Source: Oribacterium sp. KHPX15 (GTDB lineage Bacteria > Bacillota > Clostridia > Lachnospirales > Lachnospiraceae). From it: DNA of 64,000 nucleotides. The notes under the pieces are model-generated. The model made no database searches and had not been told where the DNA came from. It worked only from the letters and a program-made list of their open reading frames with translations. Location of the stretch: assembly GCF_900107835.1 (NCBI RefSeq), contig NZ_FNRG01000012.1:42739-106738 (forward strand), written 5' to 3'. Within the stretch, counting starts at the first letter, position 1. Each line of letters opens with the position of its first letter. This document shows, piece by piece, positions 52,136 through 61,793 of the stretch. Made by a program: the position numbers and the translations under genes.

Positions 52136-53533
52136 ATGAGTACAACCGTAGTTGGTATTCTTGGATTTCTGACGATCATTGCCATCGTCGTAACGCTCTT
52201 TAAGAGCAAAACTATTCCTAGTATCGCGTTCATCGTATTCCCGTCTATCCTTGCACTGATCCTGGTGCTTGGCGGATACTATAATATCGAGCAGATCGGA
52301 AAGCTCATCAAGGGTGGTTTCGGAAGTACCGGAGCAACCGCCGCACTGTTTGTATTCTCAGTGCTTTACTTTGGTATCATGACTGATGCCGGAATGTTTG
52401 ACGTAATCATCGATAAGCTTATGAAGCTTGTAGGTGACAATGTTATCGGCGTAACTGTTATGACAGCCGTTATCGCTCTTATCGGACACCTTGACGGTGG
52501 CGGAGCTTCAACATTCCTTATCGTAGTTCCTGCAATGCTTCCTGTTTACAAGAAGATGCATATGAGAAAGACAACCCTTCTCAGATGTGCCGTTCTTTCA
52601 ATGGGTGTTCTTAACCTTATGCCATGGGCAGGTCCTACAATGAGAGCTGCATCAGTTCTTGGTGTTGAGGCAGGACAGCTTTGGAGAACCATTATTCCTA
52701 TCCAGATCTTCGGTATCGTTCTTTGTCTCGGACATGCTGTTCTTGCAGGTTTCCAGGAGAAAGCAAGAGGTGCCGGACTTAACGGTAAGCTTGCCAAGGA
52801 AGCTGTAGTTGAGGAGTCTGAGGAAGGTGCAGAGATCAAGCAGGACAATGAGCTTGCAAGACCTAAGCTTTTCGTATTCAACATCTGCCTTACAATCGCA
52901 GTTATCGCACTTCTTGTTTGGGATCAGTTCCCAAGCTATGTACCTTTCATGCTTGGTGTTGCAGCAGCAATCCTTGTTAACTACACACCTGTTAAGATGC
53001 AGAAGAAGATCATCAACCGTCATGCAGGTCCTGCTCTTATGATGTGTTCAACACTTATGGGCGCAGCTGTACTTATGGGTATCCTTGTTTATGGTTTCAA
53101 TGCTGACGGCGCAGCAGCTATCGCTAAGCCGGGTGTTGAGATGCAGATCACATCTGTTGTTTCAAACATGGCTGAGATCATCACTATGATCCTTCCTGCA
53201 TCACTCGGAACTCATCTTCCACTTGTTATCGGTATCCTTTCTGTTCCTCTTGCTCTTGCATTTGATACAGATTCTTACTTCTACGGAATGCTTCCTGTTA
53301 TGATCGCCATCGGCGCATCCTTCGGACTTGATGCACTTCCAATCGCAATCGCAATGGTTGTTTGCCGTAACTGTGCTACCTTCATCAGCCCTATGGTACC
53401 TGCTACACTTCTTGGTGTCGGTGTTGCCGAGGTTGATATCAAGGATCACATCAAGGCATCCTTCGGATATGTTTGGGCTTTCTCAATCATCTGCATGCTC
53501 TTCGCTGTAGCAATCGGCCTTATGCCTATCTGA
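52136..53533 (+). CDS. CitMHS-family citrate (divalent metal-citrate):H+ symporter
   Basis: A 465-residue transporter with about 12 hydrophobic segments. The CitMHS hallmarks are GHLDGGGASTFLIVVPAMLP near 122-141, LNLMPWAGPTMRAASVLG near 160-177 and SLGTHLPLVIGILSVPLALA near 360-379. An acidic cytoplasmic loop lies at about 215-240. The family imports citrate with Mg2+ or Ca2+, coupled to protons. Codon use is strikingly uniform and optimised (mostly CTT, ATC, GGT), as in the aconitase and isocitrate dehydrogenase genes, suggesting high expression. Ribosome binding site AAAGGGGG. Confidence 0.88.
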   Translation: MSTTVVGILGFLTIIAIVVTLFKSKTIPSIAFIVFPSILALILVLGGYYNIEQIGKLIKGGFGSTGATAALFVFSVLYFGIMTDAGMFDVIIDKLMKLVGDNVIGVTVMTAVIALIGHLDGGGASTFLIVVPAMLPVYKKMHMRKTTLLRCAVLSMGVLNLMPWAGPTMRAASVLGVEAGQLWRTIIPIQIFGIVLCLGHAVLAGFQEKARGAGLNGKLAKEAVVEESEEGAEIKQDNELARPKLFVFNICLTIAVIALLVWDQFPSYVPFMLGVAAAILVNYTPVKMQKKIINRHAGPALMMCSTLMGAAVLMGILVYGFNADGAAAIAKPGVEMQITSVVSNMAEIITMILPASLGTHLPLVIGILSVPLALAFDTDSYFYGMLPVMIAIGASFGLDALPIAIAMVVCRNCATFISPMVPATLLGVGVAEVDIKDHIKASFGYVWAFSIICMLFAVAIGLMPI

Positions 53534-53599
53534 TGAATTTATATCATTGACCATTTCTGACAGTTTGCCGGACTGTCGAAAACCTCAATTAAGAATTTT

Positions 53600-53664
53600 G
53601 TAAGTGTGGGGGGCTGCCCCCCCTTACAAAAAAGCGTCTCCGAGAAATCGGAGGCGCTTTTTTG
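53600..53664 (+). terminator. Tandem hairpins ending the CitMHS transcript
   Basis: The first hairpin (53600-53627) has GTAAG/CTTAC and a G6/C7 core. The second (53628-53664) pairs AAAAAAGCG-t-CTCCGA with TCGGAG-g-CGCTTTTTT around GAAA, a strong and nearly symmetric terminator. Confidence 0.92.
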
Positions 53665-53714
53665 CTTTATGGGAAAGTACATCAACCGGACATTCGGCAT
53701 GACATATGTTCTAT

Positions 53715-53770
53715 AGTCCTCGGGAACGGTTTCTAACCATGAGAACCATACCTGAGGACTCTTTTATTTT
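53715..53770 (+). terminator. Terminator-like hairpin upstream of aconitase, possible attenuator
   Basis: AGTCCTC pairs with GAGGACT, with an inner GGTT..CT/AGAACC helix, followed by CTTTTATTTT. It lies about 115 nt before the aconitase ATG. Confidence 0.45.
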
Positions 53771-53885
53771 GGAGGGGCATCACTTTTTGGAATGGCATCA
53801 TGAGCTTATTATATTTCTTCTGCCAAAGGGTTAGAAGTTAAAATCAGAATATCGGAAGAAATGATTAACTTTCAGGAGGAAAAGA

Positions 53886-55856
53886 ATGGGAGAGTCACTT
53901 ACCAGAAAAATAATAAAGTCACATTTTGCATCAGGGTCCATGACGCCGGGAGAGGATGTATTTGTAAAAGTTGATCAGACACTTACACATGATATAAATG
54001 CGGTTATGACTTATCTTGCATTTGAGCAGATAGGACTCAAGAGAGCACGTACAGAGATCTCGGTTTCAAATCTTGATCATAACCTTCTTTATATAGATTT
54101 TAAAACGCCGGATGATCACATCTATCTTCGCACTGCGGCTGAGAAGTATGGAGTTTATGTATCAAGACCAGGTAACGGAATCTGTCATATGGTCCACACC
54201 TGCAGATTTGCGGCTCCTGGAAAGCTCCTTATGGGTGGAGATTCACATACGCCTTCAAGCGGTGCTGTAGGATCTCTTGCAATCGGTGTTGGTGGTATGG
54301 ATGTTGCTACTGCTATGACCGGTCTTCCCATGAGACTAACGATGCCCAAGGTAGTTAAAGTTAATCTTACTGGCCGTCTCCGTCCGGGTGTAAATGCCAA
54401 GGAAGTTGTTCTTGAAATGCTTCGCCGCGTAACCATCAAGGGCGGTCTCGGAAAGGTATTCGAATATGTGGGACCGGGAGTTGAAACCCTCGAGGTTCCG
54501 GAGAGATTAACCATTGCAAACATGGGTGCAGAGATGGGAGCAACCACTTCCATATTCCCTGCTGATAATGTGGTTAAGAAATTCATGGAAGCTCAGGACA
54601 GAGGTGATGAATTTATTGAGATGGGACCGGATCCTGATGCTGAATATGATGAGGTAATGGAGCTTGATCTTTCATCTCTTGAGCCGCTTATAGCTCTTCC
54701 TCATCAGCCGGACAATGTTATTCCCATCAGTTCTCTCAAGGAGCATCCGGTGGTTCATCAGGTATTTATGGGCTCATGCACAAACGGATCCTATTCTGAC
54801 TTTGCAAAGGCAGCTCTTGTAATGCAGGGCCATCATGTAGATGAGAATGTCCAGTGCACCGCAGGTATTGCCAGCAAGCAGATTCTGAAACAGCTTATGA
54901 GGGACGGATACCTTGATATGTTGGTTGACGCCGGCGTACGTATCATGGAGCTTAGTTGCGGCCCATGCTGTGCCATCGGACAGGTTCCTCCTACAAACGG
55001 TATCGCAGTTCGTACTTCAAACCGTAATTTCCGTGGTCGCGCAGGTTCACCAAATGCCAATATTTATTTAGTTTCACCTGAGTCTGCAGCAGCTACTGCC
55101 ATTAAGGGAACATTTGCATCAGCCTGGGATGTTATGGGAGACGATGTGAAGAAACTGGCAGAGGTCCATGAACCGGATCACTATTTCGTAGACGATTCCA
55201 TGCTCATAAAGCCGCTTCCTGAGGAAGAGGCTGAAAAGATAGAAGTAGTTAAGGGACCGAACATCGCAAGCCTGCCTGTACCTGAGAAGCCGGAAAAGAA
55301 TCTTCAGTGCAGAATCTCTCTTAAGGGTCGTGACAATATCTCTACCGATGACATTACCCCTGCCGGAGCTGAGTTCTCTTCCATGAGATCCAACATCCCT
55401 CTCATGTCAAAGTACTGCTACAACCGTTATGATCCTGAGTTTTCCGAGAGAGCGAGAAACCTCGGAAAGTCCATCATCATCGGTGGTGAGAACTATGGTC
55501 AGGGTTCATCCCGTGAGCATGCAGCCATCAATCCTATGTACCTTGGCGTTAAGTGTGTTATTGCCAAGAGCATTGCCCGCATCCATAAAGGTAATCTCAT
55601 AAACCATGGCATCGTGCCCATGCTTTTTATGAACAATGAGGATTACGACAAGCTTGAGCTTCTGGATGAACTTGAAATAGACAACTTCCCTGAGCAGATC
55701 AAGACAAGAAAGGTCACCGTCCGTGACAAGACAAAGGGTATAAGTTTTGATTGTAAGCTTGAGATTTCAGACGCCGAAATGGAAACCATTCTTGATGGAG
55801 GACAGCTCAGACATCTGAAGCAGCATCTGGTGGATCAGGGAATAATAGAGGAATAA
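53886..55856 (+). CDS. Aconitate hydratase
   Basis: A 656-residue aconitase of the shorter bacterial/archaeal type (LeuC-like domains then a LeuD-like swivel domain from about 480). The three [4Fe-4S] cysteines are Cys298 (GSCTNG) and Cys358/Cys361 (SCGPC). Other motifs are MGGDSHTPSSGAVGSLAIGV near 115-134 and IIGGENYGQGSSREHAAINP near 532-551. It interconverts citrate and isocitrate. It lies between a citrate transporter and, further on, isocitrate dehydrogenase. Codon use suggests high expression. Ribosome binding site AGGAGG. Confidence 0.94.
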   Translation: MGESLTRKIIKSHFASGSMTPGEDVFVKVDQTLTHDINAVMTYLAFEQIGLKRARTEISVSNLDHNLLYIDFKTPDDHIYLRTAAEKYGVYVSRPGNGICHMVHTCRFAAPGKLLMGGDSHTPSSGAVGSLAIGVGGMDVATAMTGLPMRLTMPKVVKVNLTGRLRPGVNAKEVVLEMLRRVTIKGGLGKVFEYVGPGVETLEVPERLTIANMGAEMGATTSIFPADNVVKKFMEAQDRGDEFIEMGPDPDAEYDEVMELDLSSLEPLIALPHQPDNVIPISSLKEHPVVHQVFMGSCTNGSYSDFAKAALVMQGHHVDENVQCTAGIASKQILKQLMRDGYLDMLVDAGVRIMELSCGPCCAIGQVPPTNGIAVRTSNRNFRGRAGSPNANIYLVSPESAAATAIKGTFASAWDVMGDDVKKLAEVHEPDHYFVDDSMLIKPLPEEEAEKIEVVKGPNIASLPVPEKPEKNLQCRISLKGRDNISTDDITPAGAEFSSMRSNIPLMSKYCYNRYDPEFSERARNLGKSIIIGGENYGQGSSREHAAINPMYLGVKCVIAKSIARIHKGNLINHGIVPMLFMNNEDYDKLELLDELEIDNFPEQIKTRKVTVRDKTKGISFDCKLEISDAEMETILDGGQLRHLKQHLVDQGIIEE

Positions 55857-56001
55857 GTAAATATTGCAGTGGCATTGTGAGCGTGAAAGATATGCAATGT
55901 CGTGTAAAAAGAGAAGTTGTGGCATGAGGATGACAAGTGAGCCCAAGTACTGTTTATGTAAAATGCCACATCATCATATGAAATTAGTGAAGGAGATTTT
56001 T

Positions 56002-57054
56002 ATGAGTTACGCGTATGTTGGCTGCAGATCCACGGAATTACGAAATGCACGTGGAAAAGGATTAAGAGTATTTGAAATCAATGATCGTACGGGTGAATGG
56101 AAGGAGATCCAAACCCTGAAAACTCTGGACAACCCGTCCTATCAATGCATGGACCTGGAGGAAAAATACCTCTATTCAGTTCATGGGGATTTCACTCAGG
56201 TTTCAAGCTACAGAATCAAAGAAGACCATACTCTGGAGCATATCAACACCATCGATACTGTGGATGGTAGGAATCCTGTATTTATCACGCCGGATAAGAC
56301 CAATCAGTATCTTCTGGTTGCGACTCTTCAGGGTGGAAGAGTGTATGTTATCAAAAGAAACGATGATGGCTCACTTGGAGATATAGTGTTTGTTCATTTT
56401 GCGCCAGGTATCAAAGAAGGCAGCCACTCCTTCGCTCACCAGTGCATATGGGATCAGACACAGACTTACCTTTTTGTTGTTTATCAGGGAAGAGATCAGG
56501 GCTATGGTCAGGTCAAGGTTCTTAAGTTCAATGCTGAGGACGGAAGCCTTACACAGACAGATGAGTTCAAGGCAAGAAAGGGCGCAGAGCCTCGTCATAT
56601 AGCTATACATCCCAACAACAAGTGGGCATACCTCATTAATGAATGGGGAAATACAATGGAGTATTTTGCCTTTGATCCTGAAACAGGAAAGCTTACTCCG
56701 AGACAGTATCTTCCTACACTTCCGGAGACGTATACAGGTGACGGACAGGCAAGTGCATCACTTCTCAATCAGGATGGTTCAATCCTTATCGGATCCAACC
56801 GAATGCATGAGTCCATAGTGCTTTACAGAGTAAACCAGGATACCGGATATATATCGACTCTCGGATGGTATCCGACTCTTGGGCTTACGCCCAGATTCAT
56901 GACCTTCAATAAAGATTATTCAAAGTTTTACGTTGCCAATGAAGACTCCGATACTATCGTGGAATTCACTCTTGATGCAGCAAGGGGGCAGATGTATTAC
57001 ACAGGGAATATCATTCACACTGAGAGTCCTGTTTGCATAGTGTTTAAGGATTGA
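56002..57054 (+). CDS. Seven-bladed beta-propeller lactonase (6-phosphogluconolactonase family)
   Basis: A 350-residue protein of the Lactonase/YbhE fold. It shows repeated blade motifs: SYAYVGCRSTELRNARGKGL, FEINDRTGEWKEIQTLKTLD, SYRIKEDHTLEHINTI, EPRHIAIHPNNKWAYLINEW and TPRFMTFNKDYSKFYVANED. Family members hydrolyse 6-phosphogluconolactone or carboxylated lactones such as carboxymuconolactone. The ATG at 56002 has GGAG 6 nt upstream; 46 earlier codons are open but Cys/Arg/His-rich and unlike the family. Its position between aconitase and a dicarboxylate carrier suggests a carboxylic-acid lactone substrate, but this is inference. Confidence 0.8.
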   Translation: MSYAYVGCRSTELRNARGKGLRVFEINDRTGEWKEIQTLKTLDNPSYQCMDLEEKYLYSVHGDFTQVSSYRIKEDHTLEHINTIDTVDGRNPVFITPDKTNQYLLVATLQGGRVYVIKRNDDGSLGDIVFVHFAPGIKEGSHSFAHQCIWDQTQTYLFVVYQGRDQGYGQVKVLKFNAEDGSLTQTDEFKARKGAEPRHIAIHPNNKWAYLINEWGNTMEYFAFDPETGKLTPRQYLPTLPETYTGDGQASASLLNQDGSILIGSNRMHESIVLYRVNQDTGYISTLGWYPTLGLTPRFMTFNKDYSKFYVANEDSDTIVEFTLDAARGQMYYTGNIIHTESPVCIVFKD

Positions 57055-57175
57055 TATACGAAAGAATTTTCATATTAAAAAAAGGCAATAGTTAAAAATC
57101 AACTATCACACTTATTTGAAGAGTTAGGTACAAGCCTGGATGAATATGGCTTTCACTAATCTATGGAGGAAAATT

Positions 57176-58435
57176 ATGAATTTGGCGGTTATTTCACTTT
57201 TGGCACTTCTTGTTGCCATAGCGCTTGGATACTTTAAAAATATGAATGTTGGTATCGTGAGCATTGCACTATCAATGATACTTGGACTTTTATTTAATGT
57301 TAGTTCAAAGGACCTTCTTAAAGGTTTCAGTACGTCACTGTTTTTTCAAATGGCAGGTATCACATTCCTTTTCGGAATTGTAAAGGCCAACGGAACTTTG
57401 GAACTGACTGCCAAAAAGATCATTCATCTGGTGGGCACCAATCCTGTAGTCATATGCATTGCCACCTTTTTTATCGGCGCAGTACTCAGCGCAGTTGGTC
57501 CGGGAGCTATTCCCTGCCTTGCAATCATGCCTGTTATAGCAATTCCCATAGCGCTCTCTGTAGGCATTAACCCTATCATGCTTTCCTGTATCGGAGATCT
57601 CGGCGTTCAGGCTACAAGAATGTCTCCTCTTACACCTGAGGCTGCAGTTGTACGTGATCTTATGGAGCAGCAGGGAATCGATGGCAATACAGTTCCGCTC
57701 ATGATAGCACTCGCCATTACCTGCATTATCCTTTCGGTTATTCTGTTTATTTATTACAAAGGATATAAGCCTGACACAAGTGTTGTATCATCCGTAAAAG
57801 AGGAACTTCCAAAGCTTAATATGCATCAGATAGCATCGCTTATTGGACTTTTTGTACTGGCTGTCGGTGTCCTGTTCTTCAGTTTTAATGTTGGCTTCGC
57901 GGGCTTTACCATTGGCGTTGTTCTTGTTCTCCTCGGAGCAGGAAAGGATAAGGAAGCCCTTAAGGCAGTACCCTGGAATGTAATCTTCATGGTAATAGGT
58001 GTTGGTATTCTTATGAATATTATCTCAATTTCCGGTGGAATAGACCTGATGGTGGAAGGCCTTGAAAAGGTTCTTTCTGCAAAGACAGCCTCCTGCGGTA
58101 TGGGAATACTTGCCGGCGTAATGTCCTTCTTCAGTTCCGGGCTGGGAGTGGTTTTCCCGACACTTATCCCTACCGCCGGTGAGCTTGGAACAGCCCTTGG
58201 CGCAAATCCGGTTGAAATCTGTGCCGCTATAGTTATCGGTGGAACAGTTACCGGTTATTCACCTATATCTACTGCCGGAGCCCTCATGATGGCAGGTGTT
58301 GCCCAGCAGGAAAATGCAGAAGAACGCTTCCCTTCAAAGAAGATTTTTGTAGAACTTTTTGCGGTTGCATTTATAGCTATGGCACTTCTTGCGGTGCTTG
58401 CAATCATCGGAGTTTACGCAGTGGCAGTAGGCTGA
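57176..58435 (+). CDS. MatC-like dicarboxylate carrier (ion transporter superfamily)
   Basis: A 419-residue membrane protein with about 11-12 hydrophobic segments. The N-terminal half resembles the MatC_N domain (malonate/dicarboxylate carriers): ALGYFKNMNVGIVSIALSMI, FFQMAGITFLFGIVKANGTL, then AVGPGAIPCLAIMPVIAIPI near 107-126. The C-terminal half has VIGVGILMNIISISGGIDLM and FFSSGLGVVFPTLIPTAGEL, related to SLC13-type carriers. The ATG at 57176 has GGAGG 6 nt upstream. It follows the lactonase by 121 bp and is followed by a LysR gene. Confidence 0.8.
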   Translation: MNLAVISLLALLVAIALGYFKNMNVGIVSIALSMILGLLFNVSSKDLLKGFSTSLFFQMAGITFLFGIVKANGTLELTAKKIIHLVGTNPVVICIATFFIGAVLSAVGPGAIPCLAIMPVIAIPIALSVGINPIMLSCIGDLGVQATRMSPLTPEAAVVRDLMEQQGIDGNTVPLMIALAITCIILSVILFIYYKGYKPDTSVVSSVKEELPKLNMHQIASLIGLFVLAVGVLFFSFNVGFAGFTIGVVLVLLGAGKDKEALKAVPWNVIFMVIGVGILMNIISISGGIDLMVEGLEKVLSAKTASCGMGILAGVMSFFSSGLGVVFPTLIPTAGELGTALGANPVEICAAIVIGGTVTGYSPISTAGALMMAGVAQQENAEERFPSKKIFVELFAVAFIAMALLAVLAIIGVYAVAVG

Positions 58436-58507
58436 TTTTAATAATGTGGGATTTTAAGTTCTGCCTTACGTCCTGTAAGGAAGATAATATAAAAAGGTGA
58501 TATAAAA

Positions 58508-58553
58508 CCCTAAGGGAAAGAGGATAAAAGAGCTTCTTTCCTTTGGGGACTTT
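58508..58553 (+). terminator. Weak terminator-like hairpin after the MatC-like gene
   Basis: CCCTAAGGGAAAG pairs imperfectly with CTTTCCTTTGGGG (one mismatch, one bulge) before ACTTTGT; the T-run is poor. Confidence 0.35.
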
Positions 58554-58697
58554 GTGCTATATTGCGAGCATACATGTTAAGATAATGAATAAATAATCTG
58601 TAAGGAAATCAGTTATAAACTGAAGGTAATATGGATTAAATACATTAACATTAATTGGAATCGGTTTCTTTTATTTTGAATAGAACGGGAGTTATTT

Positions 58698-59570
58698 ATG
58701 AAAGACAGCGACTGGAGAATAATCAACGCATTACATGAGACACAGAGTATAACGAAAATTGCTGCAATGATGTATAAGTCTCAATCTGCCATCACAAAGA
58801 GACTTCAGATCATGGAGCAGGAACTGGATTGCAAGATAGTGGAACGTACACCATTGGGAGTTGTCTTTACAAAAGAGGGGGAGTTCCTCTACAAAGAATC
58901 CGTCAAGCATATTGCATTTGAGAATGAGGTGCTTGAAGGGCTAAGACTCATAAAGGAACAGACTAAAGAGAATATCATAATAGGCTCTGCATATACCTAT
59001 ACAAAGTACTCTTTATATGATGATCTTGATGGTTTTATAAAGGCACATCCCAATGTAAGCATTCGCGTTGTAAACAGGCAAAGTAACCTGCTTTATCATA
59101 TGCTTATGGAGGGAAAACTGGATGTTGCATTTATCCGATCCGATTATATTGATAATGTCTACCACGAATTGATAGATCACACTGCGGGATATATCGTTTC
59201 CAAGGATCCGGTTCGGATTGAAGATTTACCTCGCATGGAGCGTATTGCTTATCAGACTAACAGTAAAACCGTGCAGAAGATTGCAGACTGGTGGCAGGAG
59301 CAGTTCGGCACAATGATTCCTGAAGCGACTGAGGATGTAGGTTATATAGAATTTGCTTTTAGGAATATTTCTTCAGGAAATAAATACCTTCTTTGCTTCC
59401 TGCCGGATAATTTTGTTAATGAATATAATCTGACACTTCAGCCAATGCTGAAGCCTGACGGCAGCAGTGTATCAAGAAAAACCTGGTTCATATACAAAAA
59501 GGAAAAGAACAGAAGAGCCATAGTGGATGAACTGATAGATTATGTGGATAAAAATGTAAAGATAAAGTGA
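58698..59570 (+). CDS. LysR-family transcriptional regulator
   Basis: A 290-residue regulator. Winged helix-turn-helix at about 1-60 (ITKIAAMMYKSQSAITKRLQ, then QELDCKIVERTPLGVVFTKE); effector-binding domain from about 90 (ENIIIGSAYTYTKYSLYDDL; VNRQSNLLYHMLMEGKLDVA). It lies between the dicarboxylate carrier and isocitrate dehydrogenase genes, all in the same direction, so it is a candidate regulator of this tricarboxylate block. Ribosome binding site GGGAG, 7 nt upstream. Confidence 0.87.
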   Translation: MKDSDWRIINALHETQSITKIAAMMYKSQSAITKRLQIMEQELDCKIVERTPLGVVFTKEGEFLYKESVKHIAFENEVLEGLRLIKEQTKENIIIGSAYTYTKYSLYDDLDGFIKAHPNVSIRVVNRQSNLLYHMLMEGKLDVAFIRSDYIDNVYHELIDHTAGYIVSKDPVRIEDLPRMERIAYQTNSKTVQKIADWWQEQFGTMIPEATEDVGYIEFAFRNISSGNKYLLCFLPDNFVNEYNLTLQPMLKPDGSSVSRKTWFIYKKEKNRRAIVDELIDYVDKNVKIK

Positions 59571-59849
59571 TGCGTCACTTTCTGAAATAAAGACCTCTTC
59601 ATATTCATGAAATGTGGATAAGGAGGGGCTTTAATAGTAGCTATAACATAGATAAAATCATATGTTATACATAACCATATATATATTTTACTATATATCA
59701 GTCATCACATATAATTTAAATACAGACAAAAAAGGAACGACGTGAATGATTGTTAAATTTTATACAAATTAAGTACCGGCCATAAGCATAAGCTGAGGGT
59801 TGGTATTACACGATTAGTTGAGTTTAGAGCAAAAAAGGAGATGGAATCT

Positions 59850-61025
59850 ATGGGTACAGAAGAACAGATCAAGGCAGCTGAAGCTAAGTTTGGAGATCTC
59901 ATCAGAGCAGAGCTTGCTCGTATAGAGACCATGAAAGAGGACAGTGAGATTAAGGATTTTTCAAAGCTTGATCATATCAGGATCGGTATCCTTCCTGGAG
60001 ACGGAATCGGACCTATCATAATGGAGCAGGCATTAAGAGTAGTTAATGAGCTCCTTAAGGATGAGATTGCTTCAGGAAAAGTTGAAATCCACATAATCGA
60101 AGGCATGACAATCGAGAGAAGATCAGAGCTTAATGAATCTCTCCCCGCTGATGTTATGGAAGAGTGCAAAAAGTGTGATGTTCTTGTAAAGGGTCCGTTT
60201 GTAACTCCGAGACCGGGCGATCCATGGCCAAACCTTCTTTCTGCAAACTCACTTCTCAGAAGAGGCCTTAATCTTTTTGCAGCTGTTCGTCCTATCAAGA
60301 TGCCGGACAGAAACATTGACTGGACTTTCTTCCGTGAGAACATTGAGGGTGAGTACATCCTTGGAAATAAGGGTATAGAGGTTAATGAAGACCTTGCCAT
60401 CGATTTCAAGGTTCTTACAAAGCCCGGTGCAGAGAGAATCGCTCGTGCTGCTTTTGAGTTTGCCCGCAAGAATGGTAAGAAGCATGTAACAGTTGTTACA
60501 AAGGCCAATATCGTAAAACTTGTTGACGGTAACTTTGTAAAGACTGTTCATAGAATAGGTGAGGAAGAATATCCGGACATCATCGTAGATGACAAGCTGG
60601 TTGATGCAACCGCTGCCAAGATGCTGGATCCTGAGTTCAACAAGGACATGGAAGTAGTTGTTCTTCCTAACCTTTATGGTGACATCGTAACTGACGTTGC
60701 AGCAGAGCATCAGGGTGGACTTGGTACAGCTTCAAGCTCCAATATCGGAAACAAGTATGCTCTCTTCGAGGCTATCCACGGAACAGCGCCATATCTTATG
60801 AGTCACGGACGCGGACATTATGCTAACCCATGCTCACTTATCCGTGCAATGGGCGAGATGATGGCACACATCGGTTACGCTGATCGAAAGGCTATCCTTG
60901 ATAAGGCTCTTGACATCACAACCGTTACTGAGAAGAAGATCGTTCTGACAACAGAGACAAAGGATGCTTCAACAGAAGAGTTTACAGATTACCTTATTGA
61001 TACAATAAAGGGTCTTGAGGGTTGA
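59850..61025 (+). CDS. icd: Isocitrate dehydrogenase family enzyme
   Basis: A 391-residue decarboxylating dehydrogenase of the isocitrate/isopropylmalate family. Motifs are ILPGDGIGPIIMEQALRVVN, SANSLLRRGLNLFAAVRPIK (substrate Ser and Arg residues), FFRENIEGEYILGN, TVVTKANIVKLVDGNF, NLYGDIVTDVAAEHQGGLGT and EAIHGTAP. After HGTAP the usual coenzyme-selecting residue (Asp for NAD, Lys for NADP) is replaced by Tyr in YLMSHGRGHYANP, with about three extra residues. The ATG at 59850 is 9 nt after AAGGAG; an ATG at 59841 abuts it. Neighbours support a citrate to 2-oxoglutarate role. Confidence 0.85.
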   Translation: MGTEEQIKAAEAKFGDLIRAELARIETMKEDSEIKDFSKLDHIRIGILPGDGIGPIIMEQALRVVNELLKDEIASGKVEIHIIEGMTIERRSELNESLPADVMEECKKCDVLVKGPFVTPRPGDPWPNLLSANSLLRRGLNLFAAVRPIKMPDRNIDWTFFRENIEGEYILGNKGIEVNEDLAIDFKVLTKPGAERIARAAFEFARKNGKKHVTVVTKANIVKLVDGNFVKTVHRIGEEEYPDIIVDDKLVDATAAKMLDPEFNKDMEVVVLPNLYGDIVTDVAAEHQGGLGTASSSNIGNKYALFEAIHGTAPYLMSHGRGHYANPCSLIRAMGEMMAHIGYADRKAILDKALDITTVTEKKIVLTTETKDASTEEFTDYLIDTIKGLEG

Positions 61026-61165
61026 TGGTAATTGGCATTTTATTTAGTGTCAGCCGGATCTGTAATCTGTATGTCGGATATAAACGGCTATATACATTCA
61101 TTTATAGATGAGGATGTACTATCGTAGTGATAGTTTAAAAGTGTAAATATTCAAGCAAATAATGT

Positions 61166-61226
61166 GGTTCTGTATGAACGCTCTTTTCGGATTAATATTT
61201 CGGACGGTTCATACAGAACCTTTTTT
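61166..61226 (+). terminator. Rho-independent terminator after isocitrate dehydrogenase
   Basis: Perfect 14-bp stem at 61166-61179 and 61207-61220 around a 27-nt loop, followed by six T. It ends only 23 nt before the next gene. Confidence 0.85.
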
Positions 61227-61248
61227 AGTAAGTTGAGGATTAAAGGAT

Positions 61249-61659
61249 ATGGAATATAAAGAATACAAATACGTGCTGAAAATCGCAGAGCTTGGGAATC
61301 TCACAAAGGCAGCAGAAGAACTTTATATTTCTCAGCCGTCTTTGAGCCATTATATCGCAAGGGTTGAAGAGGAGTTGGGTGCAAAGATTTTCAACAGGAG
61401 TACTAATCCCATATCACTTACTCCTGCAGGTGAAAAATATTATGAAACCGCCAGGATGATTCTGAACCTGGATAAAAAAATGAAAAAAGAGGTTTCAGAG
61501 ATCACAGAGAATAAGTCAGGGGTTATCACTTTAGGTCTTTCCCACGCCAGAGCTTCTTATATATTGCCCTATATCATGCCTGAATTTCACAAAAAGTATC
61601 CGGGTATAGATATACGGACCAATGAACAGAAATCAAGTCTTGTAGTGCTTTCTATATAG
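61249..61659 (+). pseudogene. Truncated LysR-family regulator
   Basis: A 136-residue product with an intact winged helix-turn-helix (LGNLTKAAEELYISQPSLSH, ELGAKIFNRSTNPISLTPAG) and only the first strands of the effector domain (GVITLGLSHARASYILPYIM, PEFHKKYPGIDIRTNEQKSS). It then ends SLVVLSI. About 160 residues of the normal family length (about 300) are missing. Immediately downstream, in another frame, lies the tail of an unrelated kinase, so a deletion has fused two genes. The DNA-binding half could still be made. Confidence 0.8.
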
Positions 61660-61793
61660 GAAAATGCGTAGTCCCCGGAGTTCCTGTCATGACACCTTTG
61701 GACAATAAAGATCTCCGCATAGTGTTAAAGTCCGGTGGATTTGGTCAGGCGGATTTCTTTGAAAGAGCGGTGAAAATCACATCAGAATCCTGA
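61641..61793 (+). pseudogene. C-terminal remnant of a four-carbon acid sugar kinase (DUF1537/OtnK family)
   Basis: In the frame entered near 61641, the sequence reads YIGKCVVPGVPVMTPLDNKD then LRIVLKSGGFGQADFFERAV, ending at TGA 61791-61793. The PGVP and KSGGFG motifs with a following FF are the end of the nucleotide-binding domain of DUF1537 kinases, which phosphorylate threonate, erythronate and similar acids. No start or N-terminal domain is present. The junction with the LysR fragment lies at about 61630-61655. Confidence 0.7.

Larger units (their letters stand above)
53534..53885. other. Gap between CitMHS and aconitase genes
   Basis: 352 bases holding tandem terminator hairpins (53600-53664), a third hairpin (53715-53770), and about 110 nt of AT-rich sequence before the aconitase ribosome binding site AGGAGG. 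No gene was seen. Confidence 0.6.
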
